From Hoeflea phototrophica DFL-43 (lineage in GTDB: Bacteria; Pseudomonadota; Alphaproteobacteria; Rhizobiales; Rhizobiaceae), in contig NZ_CM002917.1 in the NCBI RefSeq assembly GCF_000154705.2, positions 434,001-498,000 of the forward strand: a stretch of 64,000 bases of DNA, given 5' to 3'. The position numbers and the translations under genes were made by a program. Below, piece after piece: positions 43,835 through 52,636 of this stretch; within the stretch, counting starts at the first letter, position 1; each line of letters starts with the position of its first letter. Under the pieces are notes generated by a model. The model was not told the origin of the DNA and ran no database searches. It saw nothing but the letters and a program-made list of their open reading frames with translations.

Positions 43835-44982
43835 ATGACAAGACAATTCAGAATGAAGTGGCTTCGATCGAGAGGCGCAATTTTCTCAAGCTGACCGGGG
43901 CCGGTGCATTCACCGTCGCAATGGTGGCTGGTGCCGCGGGCACGCTGTGGTCGGATCAGGCCGTGGCGCAGACCGCCAAGGAAGAGAGTGAGCGCGAGGC
44001 TGCGGCCGAGCACGTCATGACCATTGCCACCGCCTATATTCTCGGTGCATCCCGCAGCTATCCCATCATGCAGCTGGACCTGAAGGAAAACATCCAGAAC
44101 GCCACAAACGGCAAGGTCTATGTCCGGCTTGCACCTGGCGGCCAGCTCGGCGCCGGTGGCGCTCTCGTGCAGAAGGTTCAGGGCGGTACTATTCAGGCGG
44201 CACAGCATTCGCTGTCCAACTTCGCGCCTTTCGCGCCTGCTGCCGACCTGATCAACCTGCCGTATTTCTGCGGCGCCAACCAGAAATTCGTCAATCTGGT
44301 AACGTCCGACACCTGGAAGTCGGAAGTCCATCCGAAGATTGAGGCGGCTGGTTTCAAGCCCCTTTTCTACATTGTGATCGACCCCCGTGTCGTCGCCGTG
44401 CGCAAGGGTGGCAATGTGGTCATGTCGCCGGCTGACATGGCAGGCGTCAAGTTCCGCGTACCCGGCTCGGCGATGTTGCAGCAATACTACCGTATGGTCG
44501 GCGCGAACCCGACGCCGGTGGCTTGGGGCGAAACCCCCTCTGCCATCAAGCAGGGTGTTGCCGATGCGCTGGATCCGTCCGTCGGGGCGCTCTATGTCTT
44601 CGGCTTCAAGGATATCCTCAGCCATGTGACCTTTACCCAGGCCGTGCCTGACAGCCAGGTCTTCTCGATGAACCTGGAATGGTTCAACGGTCTGCCCGCG
44701 GACGTGCAGGAAGGCATCGAGTTCGCCGGTGAGATTACCGCGCAGCAGAACCTCGCCAAGGTTCCCGCGGCCCGCAACTACGCCATGTCTGAGTTGCGCA
44801 AGTCCGGTGTCGAGTTCCATTCGCTGACCGATGATCAGCTTGCGGAATGGGAAGATGTTGGCGGCTATCAGAAGCCTGATTGGGACTCCTTCAAGGTGGA
44901 ACTTGCCGGGTCGATGGATGTCTTCAACAAGCTTGACGAAGCCGCAAGCACCATGGGCCGTTACTACGTCCACGACGCGTAA
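43831..44982 (+). CDS. TRAP transporter substrate-binding protein (DctP family)
   Basis: 383 residues. An N-terminal twin-arginine-like signal reads ERRNFLKLTGAGAFTVAMVAG. In the mature region, SYPIMQLDLKENIQNATNGKVYVRLAPGGQLG is followed by VRKGGNVVMSPADMAGVKFRVPGSAMLQQYYRMVGANP with the DctP substrate-arginine region, and AIKQGVADALDPS. It binds the sulfonate in the periplasm and hands it to the DctQM membrane subunits. A stem-loop just after the stop (44995-45018) separates it from dctQ. The ligand is inferred to be DHPS from the catabolic genes downstream. Confidence 0.92.
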   Translation: MNDKTIQNEVASIERRNFLKLTGAGAFTVAMVAGAAGTLWSDQAVAQTAKEESEREAAAEHVMTIATAYILGASRSYPIMQLDLKENIQNATNGKVYVRLAPGGQLGAGGALVQKVQGGTIQAAQHSLSNFAPFAPAADLINLPYFCGANQKFVNLVTSDTWKSEVHPKIEAAGFKPLFYIVIDPRVVAVRKGGNVVMSPADMAGVKFRVPGSAMLQQYYRMVGANPTPVAWGETPSAIKQGVADALDPSVGALYVFGFKDILSHVTFTQAVPDSQVFSMNLEWFNGLPADVQEGIEFAGEITAQQNLAKVPAARNYAMSELRKSGVEFHSLTDDQLAEWEDVGGYQKPDWDSFKVELAGSMDVFNKLDEAASTMGRYYVHDA

Positions 44983-44994
44983 CGCTTGATCTTG

Positions 44995-45018
44995 GCCGGC
45001 GCCTTAAGGGGCGCCGGC
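44995..45018 (+). terminator. Intercistronic hairpin after the TRAP binding-protein gene
   Basis: A 9-bp stem GCCGGCGCC (44995-45003) / GGCGCCGGC (45010-45018) with a TTAAGG loop, starting 12 bp after the stop, has no T-run. It likely tunes binding protein against permease levels, like the structures at 21580-21605 and 60912-60943. Confidence 0.65.
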
Positions 45019-45091
45019 TCCACTCGAAAGTCTTTCATGTCAGCTTGCACCACGGGGAGCCGCCCCGGCGGTCGCGCAGGAGGGGATAGAC

Positions 45092-45607
45092 GTGCCAGGA
45101 TTTCTAAGAGCATTGGACAGGAATGCGGAACGGTGGGCCTTGCTGGTCTTCTACGTTCTGCTTGTGGTGACGATGGCCGTTGAAGTTCTACGGCGGGAAG
45201 CCTTTTCCTACTCATCGATATGGGGCGAGGAAGTGGTGCGCTATTCCTTCATCTACCTTGCCTGGATCGGGGCGGCATCTGCGGTGCGCGAGCGCGCGCA
45301 TATCCGCATTGATGTCATCATGCATTACCTCGGGCCGCGACTGAAGGCGTTGCTCTACATGCTGGGCGATCTTGTGATGTTGTCGGTGGCTCTGGTTGCA
45401 CTCTACTGGTCTTTTGAAACCGTCACGGTCTCCTGGAAATTCGGCTCTGTCAGCCACGGCCTGCGCATTTCCATGGTCTGGTTCCTGCTGGCGGTGCCGA
45501 TTGGTTTCACACTTCTCATCGCGCGGCTGATTCAGTCCTTCATCCATGATCTCAACTCGCTTCGAACCGGCAAGCCGGTGTTCGAAGGCAACCAGCTTTT
45601 TGATTGA
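45092..45607 (+). CDS. TRAP transporter small permease (DctQ family)
   Basis: 171 residues from a GTG at 45092 with a GGAGGGGA ribosome site. Four membrane segments include WALLVFYVLLVVTMAVEVLRRE, VRYSFIYLAWIGAASAVRERAHIRID (the conserved DctQ core) and the GLRISMVWFLLAVPIGFTLLIAR region. It forms the small integral subunit with the DctM-type protein downstream (9-bp gap). Confidence 0.92.
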   Translation: MPGFLRALDRNAERWALLVFYVLLVVTMAVEVLRREAFSYSSIWGEEVVRYSFIYLAWIGAASAVRERAHIRIDVIMHYLGPRLKALLYMLGDLVMLSVALVALYWSFETVTVSWKFGSVSHGLRISMVWFLLAVPIGFTLLIARLIQSFIHDLNSLRTGKPVFEGNQLFD

Positions 45608-45616
45608 GGACCAGCC

Positions 45617-46945
45617 ATGTTGTGGAATCAGCAATTAAATACGGTTGAACTGGGTTGGGACTTCTATGCGCCGGTGATCCTGTTTGTGATCCTGTGCGCG
45701 CTGGCCATCCCGGTGTGGGCCGCAATCGGCTCGGCCGCGATCGTCATGTTGATCATGTCCGGCGCGCTGCCGCTCTCTCTGGTCGGCGAATCCCTGTTTG
45801 ACGGGATTGACCATTTTGCGCTCACCGCGATCCCGCTCTTTATCCTGACCGGCGATGTGCTGGTCCGCACCGGTCTCAGCCGCAAGTTTCTCGATGTGGC
45901 CGAGGCGCTGACCTGCTGGACCAAGGGCGGATTTGGCTCCGCCACGGTTCTGGTGTGCGGCATGTTTGCTGCGATCTCGGGTTCCGATGCCGCCGGTGCG
46001 GCTGCCGTGGGCCGGATGACCATCGGCCGCCTGGTGGAAAGCGGCTATCCGCGGCCCTATGCCTGTGCCCTGGTTGCAGCAGGTGCCTGTACCGGCATCC
46101 TGATCCCGCCATCGATCGCCTACATCATCATCGGTCTGGTGCTCGGCATCTCGGCCTCCACGCTGTTCCTGGCGGCGCTCATTCCCGGGATCTGTATCCT
46201 GGTCTCGATCCTGATCACCAACATCGTGGTCAACCGCATCTACAAATATGAAGGCGGCGAACCAATGACGTTTGCCGAGTGGGCCAGCAATCTGGGGACG
46301 ACACTGAAGTCAGGCTGGTACGCGTTCCTGGTCCCCGGAATCATTTTCTACGGCATCTTCTCCGGGCGTTTGACACCCACCGAGGCTGGCGCCACCGCCG
46401 TCATCGTCACCATCATCATGGGCTTCTTCCTCAAAACGCTGAAACTGTCCGATTTTCCGGCGATGTTGCTCGGGTCTGCCAAGGTGGTCGGCGTTATCCT
46501 GCCAATCATCGCCTTCTCGCTGCCGCTGGCTCAGGCGCTCGCCATCATGGGTGTGCCGCAGGGTTTTGTCGCTGCCGTCACATCGATCAGCGAGGATCCC
46601 TACATTCTGATCCTGCTGATGATCTTCATCCTGATCGCTGCCGGCTGCGTGATGGAAACGACGCCCAACATCGTGATCCTGGCTCCGATCCTCAAACCAC
46701 TGGCCGACAACATCGGCATGAACGAGATCCAGTTCTGCATCATGATGATCACATCGCTCGGAGTTGGCTTCATCACTCCACCGCTCGGTCTCAACCTGTT
46801 TGTCGTGTCTGGCATCACCGGTGAGTCGATTCTGAAAATAGCCTGGCAAGCGATCCCGTTCGTATTCTTCATGCTGCTCGTAGTGCTGATCATTGCCTAT
46901 GTGCCTGCACTCTCAACAACCCTGTTGCCCGAAATCTACCAGTAG
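45617..46945 (+). CDS. TRAP transporter large permease (DctM family)
   Basis: 442 residues with about 12 membrane segments. The DctM features SLVGESLFDGIDHFALTAIPLFILTGDVL, GMFAAISGSDAAGAAAVGRM, ACTGILIPPSIAYIIIGLV and the C-terminal GVGFITPPLGLNLFVVSGI are all present. It carries out sodium- or proton-coupled import of the substrate bound by the DctP protein. It is followed 13 bp later by the HpsN-like gene, linking transport to sulfonate oxidation. Confidence 0.94.
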   Translation: MLWNQQLNTVELGWDFYAPVILFVILCALAIPVWAAIGSAAIVMLIMSGALPLSLVGESLFDGIDHFALTAIPLFILTGDVLVRTGLSRKFLDVAEALTCWTKGGFGSATVLVCGMFAAISGSDAAGAAAVGRMTIGRLVESGYPRPYACALVAAGACTGILIPPSIAYIIIGLVLGISASTLFLAALIPGICILVSILITNIVVNRIYKYEGGEPMTFAEWASNLGTTLKSGWYAFLVPGIIFYGIFSGRLTPTEAGATAVIVTIIMGFFLKTLKLSDFPAMLLGSAKVVGVILPIIAFSLPLAQALAIMGVPQGFVAAVTSISEDPYILILLMIFILIAAGCVMETTPNIVILAPILKPLADNIGMNEIQFCIMMITSLGVGFITPPLGLNLFVVSGITGESILKIAWQAIPFVFFMLLVVLIIAYVPALSTTLLPEIYQ

Positions 46946-46958
46946 GAGTTCCGCGGCC

Positions 46959-48275
46959 ATGTCCCGCATCTATCTCAAGAAAGCAGAAAAAACCGCAAGC
47001 ACAGATTCCGGTTCGGTCCGTGACACAGTGCAGTCGATCCTTGATGCCATCGAAGCCGGTGGCGAGGCATCAGCACGCGAGTATGCGGAGAAATTCGACC
47101 GCTACACCGGCAACATCATCGTCACCCGGGAAGAAATCGAGCGTGCAGCGGCAAGCCTGCCGCAGAAACTCAAGGATGACATCCGCTTTGCGCATGACAA
47201 TGTGCGCAGGTTTGCCGAAGCACAGAAGGGGACACTCGGCGATGTCGAGCTCGAGATTGTGCCGGGTCTCGTCGCCGGGCAGAAAACCATCCCCATCGAA
47301 TCGGCCGGCTGCTATGTCCCCGGTGGCCGTTACAGCCATGTCGCCTCCGCGATCATGACCGTGACCACGGCGAAGGTCGCCGGCTGCAAGCACATCACCG
47401 TTTGCTCGCCGCCACGTCCTGATGTCGGCGTCCATCCAGCCATTCTCTACACCGCCGATATCTGTGGCGCCGACACCATTCTCGCCATGGGCGGAGTGCA
47501 GGGCGTGGCCTCGATGGCCTTCGGTCTGTTCGATGTGCCGCCAGCCGGTATTCTCGTCGGTCCCGGAAACCAGTTTGTTGCCGAAGCCAAGCGGATTCTG
47601 TTCGGCCGCGTCGGCATCGACATGTTCGCTGGCCCCACCGACAGCCTGATCCTTGCCGACAAGGATGCCGACCCGGAAATCGTCGCTGCCGATCTCGTCG
47701 GCCAGGCCGAGCACGGCTACAATTCTCCGGTCTGGCTGGTCACCGACGACAAGTCTTTGGCGGAAACCGTGATGGCGCTGGTGCCGCGGCTTATTGCCGA
47801 TCTGCCGCAGGTCAACCGTGACAATGCGGAGGCCGCCTGGCGCGACTTCGCCGAAGTCATCCTCTGCGACAGCCGTGAGGAGATGGCTCGGACCTCCGAT
47901 GATTATGCGCCCGAACACCTGACGGTTCAGGCCGCTGATCTGGATTGGTGGCTTGATCGACTGAGCTGCTACGGCTCACTTTTCCTCGGCGAGGAAACGA
48001 CGGTGGCATTTGGCGACAAGGCATCTGGCACAAACCACGTGCTGCCGACCTCGGGCGCCGCGCGCTACACCGGCGGCCTGTCTGTTCACAAGTTCATGAA
48101 GATCGTCACCTGGCAGCGCGCCACGAGGGACGGATCCCGGCCGATCGCCGAAGCGACGGCGCGGATTTCCCGGCTTGAAGGCATGGAGGGCCATGCCCGC
48201 ACCGCCGACATACGGTTGCGCAAATACTTTCCGCTCGACAATTTCGATCTTTCGGGCGTGGATCAGGACATCTGA
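46959..48275 (+). CDS. hpsN: HisD-family dehydrogenase, sulfopropanediol 3-dehydrogenase HpsN-like
   Basis: 438 residues from the ATG at 46959, with AGGAG upstream. The histidinol-dehydrogenase fold is clear: IPIESAGCYVPGGRYSHVASAIMTV, GVQGVASMAFGLFDVPPAGILVGPGNQFVAEAKRILFG, DMFAGPTDSLILADKDADPEIVAADLVGQAEHG (zinc ligands) and the TSDDYAPEHLTVQ segment near 316-328. It is not with histidine genes. It sits in a TRAP/SuyAB operon, which is the known setting of HpsN, the NAD-dependent four-electron oxidation of (R)-DHPS to (R)-sulfolactate. The paralogue assignment rests on context. Confidence 0.85.
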   Translation: MSRIYLKKAEKTASTDSGSVRDTVQSILDAIEAGGEASAREYAEKFDRYTGNIIVTREEIERAAASLPQKLKDDIRFAHDNVRRFAEAQKGTLGDVELEIVPGLVAGQKTIPIESAGCYVPGGRYSHVASAIMTVTTAKVAGCKHITVCSPPRPDVGVHPAILYTADICGADTILAMGGVQGVASMAFGLFDVPPAGILVGPGNQFVAEAKRILFGRVGIDMFAGPTDSLILADKDADPEIVAADLVGQAEHGYNSPVWLVTDDKSLAETVMALVPRLIADLPQVNRDNAEAAWRDFAEVILCDSREEMARTSDDYAPEHLTVQAADLDWWLDRLSCYGSLFLGEETTVAFGDKASGTNHVLPTSGAARYTGGLSVHKFMKIVTWQRATRDGSRPIAEATARISRLEGMEGHARTADIRLRKYFPLDNFDLSGVDQDI

Positions 48276-48276
48276 G

Positions 48277-49035
48277 ATGACAACCGGATCTGTGTTTGGC
48301 GTAGAGGGCAGGGTCGCGCTCGTAACTGGTGCGAGCTCCGGTCTCGGGCGTGCTTCGGCCAATTTCCTGGCAAAAGCCGGCGCAAGGGTCATCGGCCTGG
48401 CGCGCCGTGCCGACGCGCTGGAAGCCTGGCGCGCCGAGGCCGGCGGAGAAACGGCAGCAATTGCGGCCGATCTTGGAACCATGCAGGATTTCGAAGCTCT
48501 TGTCGCTGACGTGTCGGATCCATTTGGCGCGCCGGATATACTGGTCAATGCTGCAGGCCTCAATCTGCGCCAGCAGGCGGATAAGGTAACCGCTGAGGGG
48601 TGGCGCGATACCATCCACCTCAATCTCACGGTTCCGTTCTTTCTGGCCCAGGCACTGGTGCCCGGTATGCGTGAGAAACGCTGGGGGCGGATCATCAATT
48701 TCGCTTCTCTTCAGTCGCGCCGGGCCTTTGCCAATGGCATTGCCTATGGTGCTTCCAAGGGCGGTGTCGAGCAATTGACGCGAGCCATGGCGGAAGCCTG
48801 GTCGCGCGACGGCATCATTGCCAATGCGCTGGCGCCGGGGTTCTTCCCCACCGAGCTGACAGGGCCGGTCTTTGCCGACAAGGACGTCTCCTCACATCAT
48901 GCCCGCGCCACCTGCATCGGCCGCAATGGTGAAATGGCTGATCTTGAGGGGCCGCTGATGTTCCTCGCCTCTGACGCCTCGGCCTATGTCACCGGGCAGG
49001 TGCTGTTTGTCGACGGAGGCTATACAGCCAAATGA
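48277..49035 (+). CDS. SDR dehydrogenase of the DHPS pathway (HpsO/HpsP role)
   Basis: 252 residues starting MTTGSVFGVEGRVALVTGASSGLG, with TGASSGLG as the nucleotide motif (near 17-24). NAAGLNLRQQADK follows, and the catalytic residues are in IINFASLQSRRAFANGIAYGASKGG (S, Y, K). The start is 2 bp after the hpsN stop. In sulfonate degraders two DHPS-2-dehydrogenases, HpsO and HpsP, interconvert the S and R isomers by oxidation and re-reduction. This gene and the next one fit those two roles, but which is which cannot be told from the sequence. Confidence 0.85.
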   Translation: MTTGSVFGVEGRVALVTGASSGLGRASANFLAKAGARVIGLARRADALEAWRAEAGGETAAIAADLGTMQDFEALVADVSDPFGAPDILVNAAGLNLRQQADKVTAEGWRDTIHLNLTVPFFLAQALVPGMREKRWGRIINFASLQSRRAFANGIAYGASKGGVEQLTRAMAEAWSRDGIIANALAPGFFPTELTGPVFADKDVSSHHARATCIGRNGEMADLEGPLMFLASDASAYVTGQVLFVDGGYTAK

Positions 49036-50027
49036 AAGCGCTGGTTTACACATCCCCCCGGGAGTTGGTTTTCCGCCAAGAGCCGGACCCGGTCGTGCCG
49101 GTCGGTGAATGCCTGGTTCGGGTGGAGGCCGTCGGCATCTGCGGATCCGACATGCATGCCTATCTCGGCCATGATGAGCGCCGTCCCGCGCCGCTGATTT
49201 TGGGACACGAGGCCGCGGGTGTCGTTGTTGAAGGCCAGCTTCAGGGCAAGCGTGTGACGGTCAATCCGCTGGCCACCTGCGGCAAGTGCCGCGCCTGTCT
49301 CTCCGAGCGCAACAATCTCTGCCCCAATCGTCAGATCCTGTCGATGGACCCGCGGCAGGGTGCCTTTGCTGAACTGATTGCCATTCCGACTGAAAACCTG
49401 GTCGAGATGCCGGACGATGTTTCCTTTGAAAAGGCCTGTCTGGCCGAGCCGCTTGCCTGCGGCTGGCATGGCGTCCGCTTGGGTGCGGCTGCTCTCGATC
49501 TGCCACTGGCCGAGGCCCGCTGTCTGGTGATCGGCGGCGGCGCCATCGGGCTCGGAGCGGCTCTGGCACTCACGGCGCAGGGCGCACGTGATGTCACCAT
49601 ATCCGAGGCCAATCCGCGTCGCTTGCCGGCGTTGAAATCGGCCGGGGCGTTCACCATCGCCTCTCCTGATGCCATTACCGCGGAGGCACCCGGCGGCTAC
49701 GATCTGGTGATTGACGGCGTGGGCTTTGCTGCGACCCGGGCAAGCGCAAGCCGGGCTGCGCGGCCCGGCGGTGTCATTGTTCACATCGGTCTGGGCGACG
49801 CCGATGGCGGCCTCGATATCCGCCGCATGACGCTGCAGGAAATCACCTTCATAGGTGCCTACACCTACACACCTCAAGATTTTCGCGAGACCGCAGCGGC
49901 CATTTTCGATGGCCGGTTGGGCCGGCTCGACTGGCCTGAAATCCGCGATCTCGAAAGTGGTGCGGAAGCCTTTGCAGACATTCTGAACGGACGGGCATCA
50001 GCCCCGAAGATCATCCTCAAACCCTGA
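49032..50027 (+). CDS. Zinc-dependent alcohol dehydrogenase of the DHPS pathway (HpsO/HpsP role)
   Basis: 331-residue medium-chain dehydrogenase. EAVGICGSDMHAYLGHDERRPAPLILGHEAAG carries the catalytic-zinc Cys/His pattern. The four-cysteine structural zinc loop is near TCGKCRACLSERNNLC, and GGGAIGLGAALALTAQGA is the NAD motif. The ATG overlaps the SDR stop as ATGA. Together with the SDR it probably epimerises DHPS through a keto intermediate. Confidence 0.87.
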   Translation: MKALVYTSPRELVFRQEPDPVVPVGECLVRVEAVGICGSDMHAYLGHDERRPAPLILGHEAAGVVVEGQLQGKRVTVNPLATCGKCRACLSERNNLCPNRQILSMDPRQGAFAELIAIPTENLVEMPDDVSFEKACLAEPLACGWHGVRLGAAALDLPLAEARCLVIGGGAIGLGAALALTAQGARDVTISEANPRRLPALKSAGAFTIASPDAITAEAPGGYDLVIDGVGFAATRASASRAARPGGVIVHIGLGDADGGLDIRRMTLQEITFIGAYTYTPQDFRETAAAIFDGRLGRLDWPEIRDLESGAEAFADILNGRASAPKIILKP

Positions 50028-50067
50028 TTTCAATCAGGCCATTCCAAAGCTCAGAAGGAGACACGAT

Positions 50068-50355
50068 ATGGGTGCCCCCCATTTATTGGTACATGAAGAC
50101 AAGGACAATGTCGGCGTTGTTGTGGTTGAGGGACTGACGGCCGGGACGAAGATGCTTTGCGTTGTCACGCATGACAATTCGAGCTTCGAGCTTGTCTCGA
50201 AGGCTGATGTTCCGATCGGCCACAAGATCGCGCTGTCTGACATCAAGTCGGGCGACACGGCGATCAAATATGGCGAGGACATCGGCAAGTTTGTCGCCGA
50301 CGTCGAGAAGGGCGGTCACGTCCACACCCACAATCTCAAGACCAAGCGCTGGTAG
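50068..50355 (+). CDS. suyA: (2R)-sulfolactate sulfo-lyase small subunit SuyA
   Basis: 95 residues, a free-standing SAF domain with [39 protein letters not shown] and the ending [15 protein letters not shown], equivalent to the N-terminal part of UxaA enzymes. The separate large subunit SuyB starts 11 bp after its stop. SuyAB splits sulfolactate into pyruvate and sulfite, the desulfonation step of DHPS degradation. An AGAAGGAG ribosome site precedes the ATG. Confidence 0.9.
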   Translation: MGAPHLLVHEDKDNVGVVVVEGLTAGTKMLCVVTHDNSSFELVSKADVPIGHKIALSDIKSGDTAIKYGEDIGKFVADVEKGGHVHTHNLKTKRW

Positions 50356-50366
50356 GAGCTCTCATC

Positions 50367-51548
50367 ATGGCATCGAAATATTCCAACATGACATTCATGG
50401 GCTACCGGCGCGAGAACGGGCGTGTGGGCGTGCGCAACCACGTGATCATCCTGCCGGTCGACGACATCTCGAATGCGGCCTGCGAGGCGGTTGCCAACAA
50501 CGTCAAGGGCACGATGGCGATCCCGCACGCCTATGGGCGGCTGCAGTTCGGCGAGGATCTCGAGGTTCACTTCCGCACCATCATCGGCACGGGTGCCAAC
50601 CCCAATGTTGCGGCCGTGGTGGTGATCGGCATCGAGCCGGGCTGGACCAAGCGGATCGCCGACGGCATTCGCGCGACGGGCAAGCCGGTCGCCGAATTCT
50701 CGATCGAGCAGAAGGGCGATTTCGAGACCATCCGTGCGGCGGGCTGGAAGGCCAAGGAATTCGTGCACCATGCCACCGAGATGCAGCGCGAGGAATGCTC
50801 GATCTCCGAACTCTGGGTCTCGACCAAGTGCGGCGAGAGCGACACGACGACGGGTTTGAGCTCCTGCCCGACGGTGGGCAACATGTATGACAAGCTGTTG
50901 CCCGAGGGCATCACCGGGTTTTTCGGCGAGACCTCGGAGATCACCGGCGCCGAGCATATCTGCCAGAAGCGGGCGGTCAACGAGGAGGTCGGCGCGCGCT
51001 GGTACAAGATGTGGAAGGCCTATCAGGACGACGTCATCTTCGCGCATCAGACCGATGATTTGTCCGACAGCCAGCCGACCAAGGGCAATATCGAGGGCGG
51101 CCTGACGACGATCGAGGAGAAGGCGCTGGGCAATCTCGAGAAGATCGGCCGGACGTCGCAATTCATCGATATCCTTGATCCGGCCGAAGAGCCCAAATCG
51201 GGCAAGGGGCTCTACTTCATGGATTCGTCCTCGGCGGCTGCCGAGTGCGTGACGCTGATGGCGGCGGGCGGTGCGGTGATCCACACGTTCCCGACCGGTC
51301 AGGGCAACGTGGTGGGCAATCCGATCGTGCCGGTGGTCAAGATCTCGGGCAACCCGCGCACGCTCAGGACCATGAGCGAGCATATCGATGTTGACGTGAC
51401 TGGCGTGCTGACCCGCGAAATGACCATCGACGAGGCCGGCGACGCCCTCATCGAGATGATCGTGCGCACCTCCAACGGCCGCGCAACCGCAGCCGAAGCA
51501 CTCGGTCACAGAGAGTTCTCAATGACAAAGCTCTATCGCTCGGCGTAA
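50367..51548 (+). CDS. suyB: (2R)-sulfolactate sulfo-lyase large subunit SuyB
   Basis: 393 residues. The UxaA-type core starts [32 protein letters not shown], followed by [63 protein letters not shown] and [31 protein letters not shown]. These match the altronate-dehydratase-like fold, with the metal cysteine region intact. It forms the catalytic subunit with SuyA. The product sulfite must be exported or oxidised, for which the next gene is suited. The coding region is more uniformly G/C-ending than its neighbours. Confidence 0.9.
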   Translation: MASKYSNMTFMGYRRENGRVGVRNHVIILPVDDISNAACEAVANNVKGTMAIPHAYGRLQFGEDLEVHFRTIIGTGANPNVAAVVVIGIEPGWTKRIADGIRATGKPVAEFSIEQKGDFETIRAAGWKAKEFVHHATEMQREECSISELWVSTKCGESDTTTGLSSCPTVGNMYDKLLPEGITGFFGETSEITGAEHICQKRAVNEEVGARWYKMWKAYQDDVIFAHQTDDLSDSQPTKGNIEGGLTTIEEKALGNLEKIGRTSQFIDILDPAEEPKSGKGLYFMDSSSAAAECVTLMAAGGAVIHTFPTGQGNVVGNPIVPVVKISGNPRTLRTMSEHIDVDVTGVLTREMTIDEAGDALIEMIVRTSNGRATAAEALGHREFSMTKLYRSA

Positions 51549-51570
51549 GAGAGACTCGACGCACAACAGG

Positions 51571-51605
51571 CCGCCCGGACCATCAGCGTCCGGGCGGTTT
51601 CATTT
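51571..51605 (+). terminator. Rho-independent terminator after suyB
   Basis: A 10-bp perfect stem CCGCCCGGAC (51571-51580) / GTCCGGGCGG (51588-51597) with a seven-base loop is followed by TTTCATTT. It ends the suyAB transcript, although partial read-through could serve the exporter gene 24 bp further on. Confidence 0.8.
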
Positions 51606-51628
51606 CCGACGATTGGACCACCAAGCCC

Positions 51629-52636
51629 ATGGCATCCCTGTCTCACCTGCAACTGCGCGCGAAAACACTGTTCCCCGGACTGCTTCTTGCGCTGACCATC
51701 GCGGCGGCTGCGAAGTTTCTCTCCGAGCACTATGCGGCACCGGTGATGTTGTTCGCGCTGCTGATCGGCATGGCCTTCAACTTTATGGCAGAACAGGAAA
51801 ACACCGGCGAAGGTGTTGTCTTCGCCTCCAAATCATTGTTGCGGTTGGGCATCGTGCTGCTGGGCGCGCGCATCACGCTTGGCGACATTGCCGGCATTGG
51901 CACCTCCGGACTTCTGACCGTTGCCAGCCTGATGGCGCTGACCATCGGTTTTGGATTTGTCTGCGCAAAACTGTTCTCGCGCGGCTGGCGTTTCGCCATT
52001 CTGACCGGTGGTGCTGTAGCGATCTGCGGCGCCTCGGCGGCACTGGCGCTCGCTGCCGTCATCCCCGCCAACGACAAGACCGAGCGCAATGTGCTGTTTA
52101 CGGTGGTCGCGGTCACCACATTGTCGACCATCGCGATGATCATCTATCCGGTTCTGTTTGGTCTGGCGGGCTTGAGTGATGCCCAGAGTGGCTTCCTGAT
52201 CGGCGCGACCGTTCACGATGTGGCGCAGGTTGTTGGCGCCGGCTACTCGATCTCGACCGAAGCAGGTGACACCGCAACCATTGTCAAATTGCTGCGGGTC
52301 ACGCTGCTGCCGGTGGTGCTGATCATCGTGGCGCTGTCTGTAGCGGGCCGCGAAAGTGGCGGTTTCTCCCATGTCCGTCTGCCGCTGTTCGTCATCGGCT
52401 TCGGCCTTGTCACCATTGCCAACAGCACCGGCCTTATCCCGGCCGCACTGGCTGCATTGCTGGTGGATGCATCGTCCTGGTTGCTAGTGATCGCCATCGC
52501 GGCACTCGGCGTGCGCACCAACATGAAGGCGATGCTCAACCTTGGTTGGCGGCATGTCGCCGTGATCGTGGCTGAAACGCTGTTCCTGCTCGGACTGGCC
52601 TGGGCTGCGGTCTCGATAGGAATTGTTGGTATCTAG
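51629..52636 (+). CDS. YeiH/UPF0324-family putative sulfate/sulfite exporter
   Basis: 335 residues with about ten membrane segments. PAVMLFALLIGMAFNF-like PVMLFALLIGMAFN, KSLLRLGIVLLGARITLGD, LTGGAVAICGASAALALAAVIPAND, IGATVHDVAQVVGAGYSIS and IAALGVRTNMKAMLNLGWRHVAV are the family landmarks. Related genes accompany taurine and sulfolactate degradation, where they are proposed to expel sulfate or sulfite. This matches its place after suyAB. An 841-bp IS5-family element begins with the last base of the stop codon (TAG), leaving the protein intact. Confidence 0.85.
   Translation: MASLSHLQLRAKTLFPGLLLALTIAAAAKFLSEHYAAPVMLFALLIGMAFNFMAEQENTGEGVVFASKSLLRLGIVLLGARITLGDIAGIGTSGLLTVASLMALTIGFGFVCAKLFSRGWRFAILTGGAVAICGASAALALAAVIPANDKTERNVLFTVVAVTTLSTIAMIIYPVLFGLAGLSDAQSGFLIGATVHDVAQVVGAGYSISTEAGDTATIVKLLRVTLLPVVLIIVALSVAGRESGGFSHVRLPLFVIGFGLVTIANSTGLIPAALAALLVDASSWLLVIAIAALGVRTNMKAMLNLGWRHVAVIVAETLFLLGLAWAAVSIGIVGI

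Noticed and set aside
43570..44973. Minus-strand frame of 467 codons opposite the TRAP binding-protein gene
   Set aside because: No ribosome site, no known domain and fully covered by a well-supported plus-strand gene.
46959..48275. Ordinary histidinol dehydrogenase of histidine biosynthesis
   Set aside because: There are no other his genes nearby; the TRAP, SDR, alcohol dehydrogenase and SuyAB context indicates a sulfopropanediol dehydrogenase.
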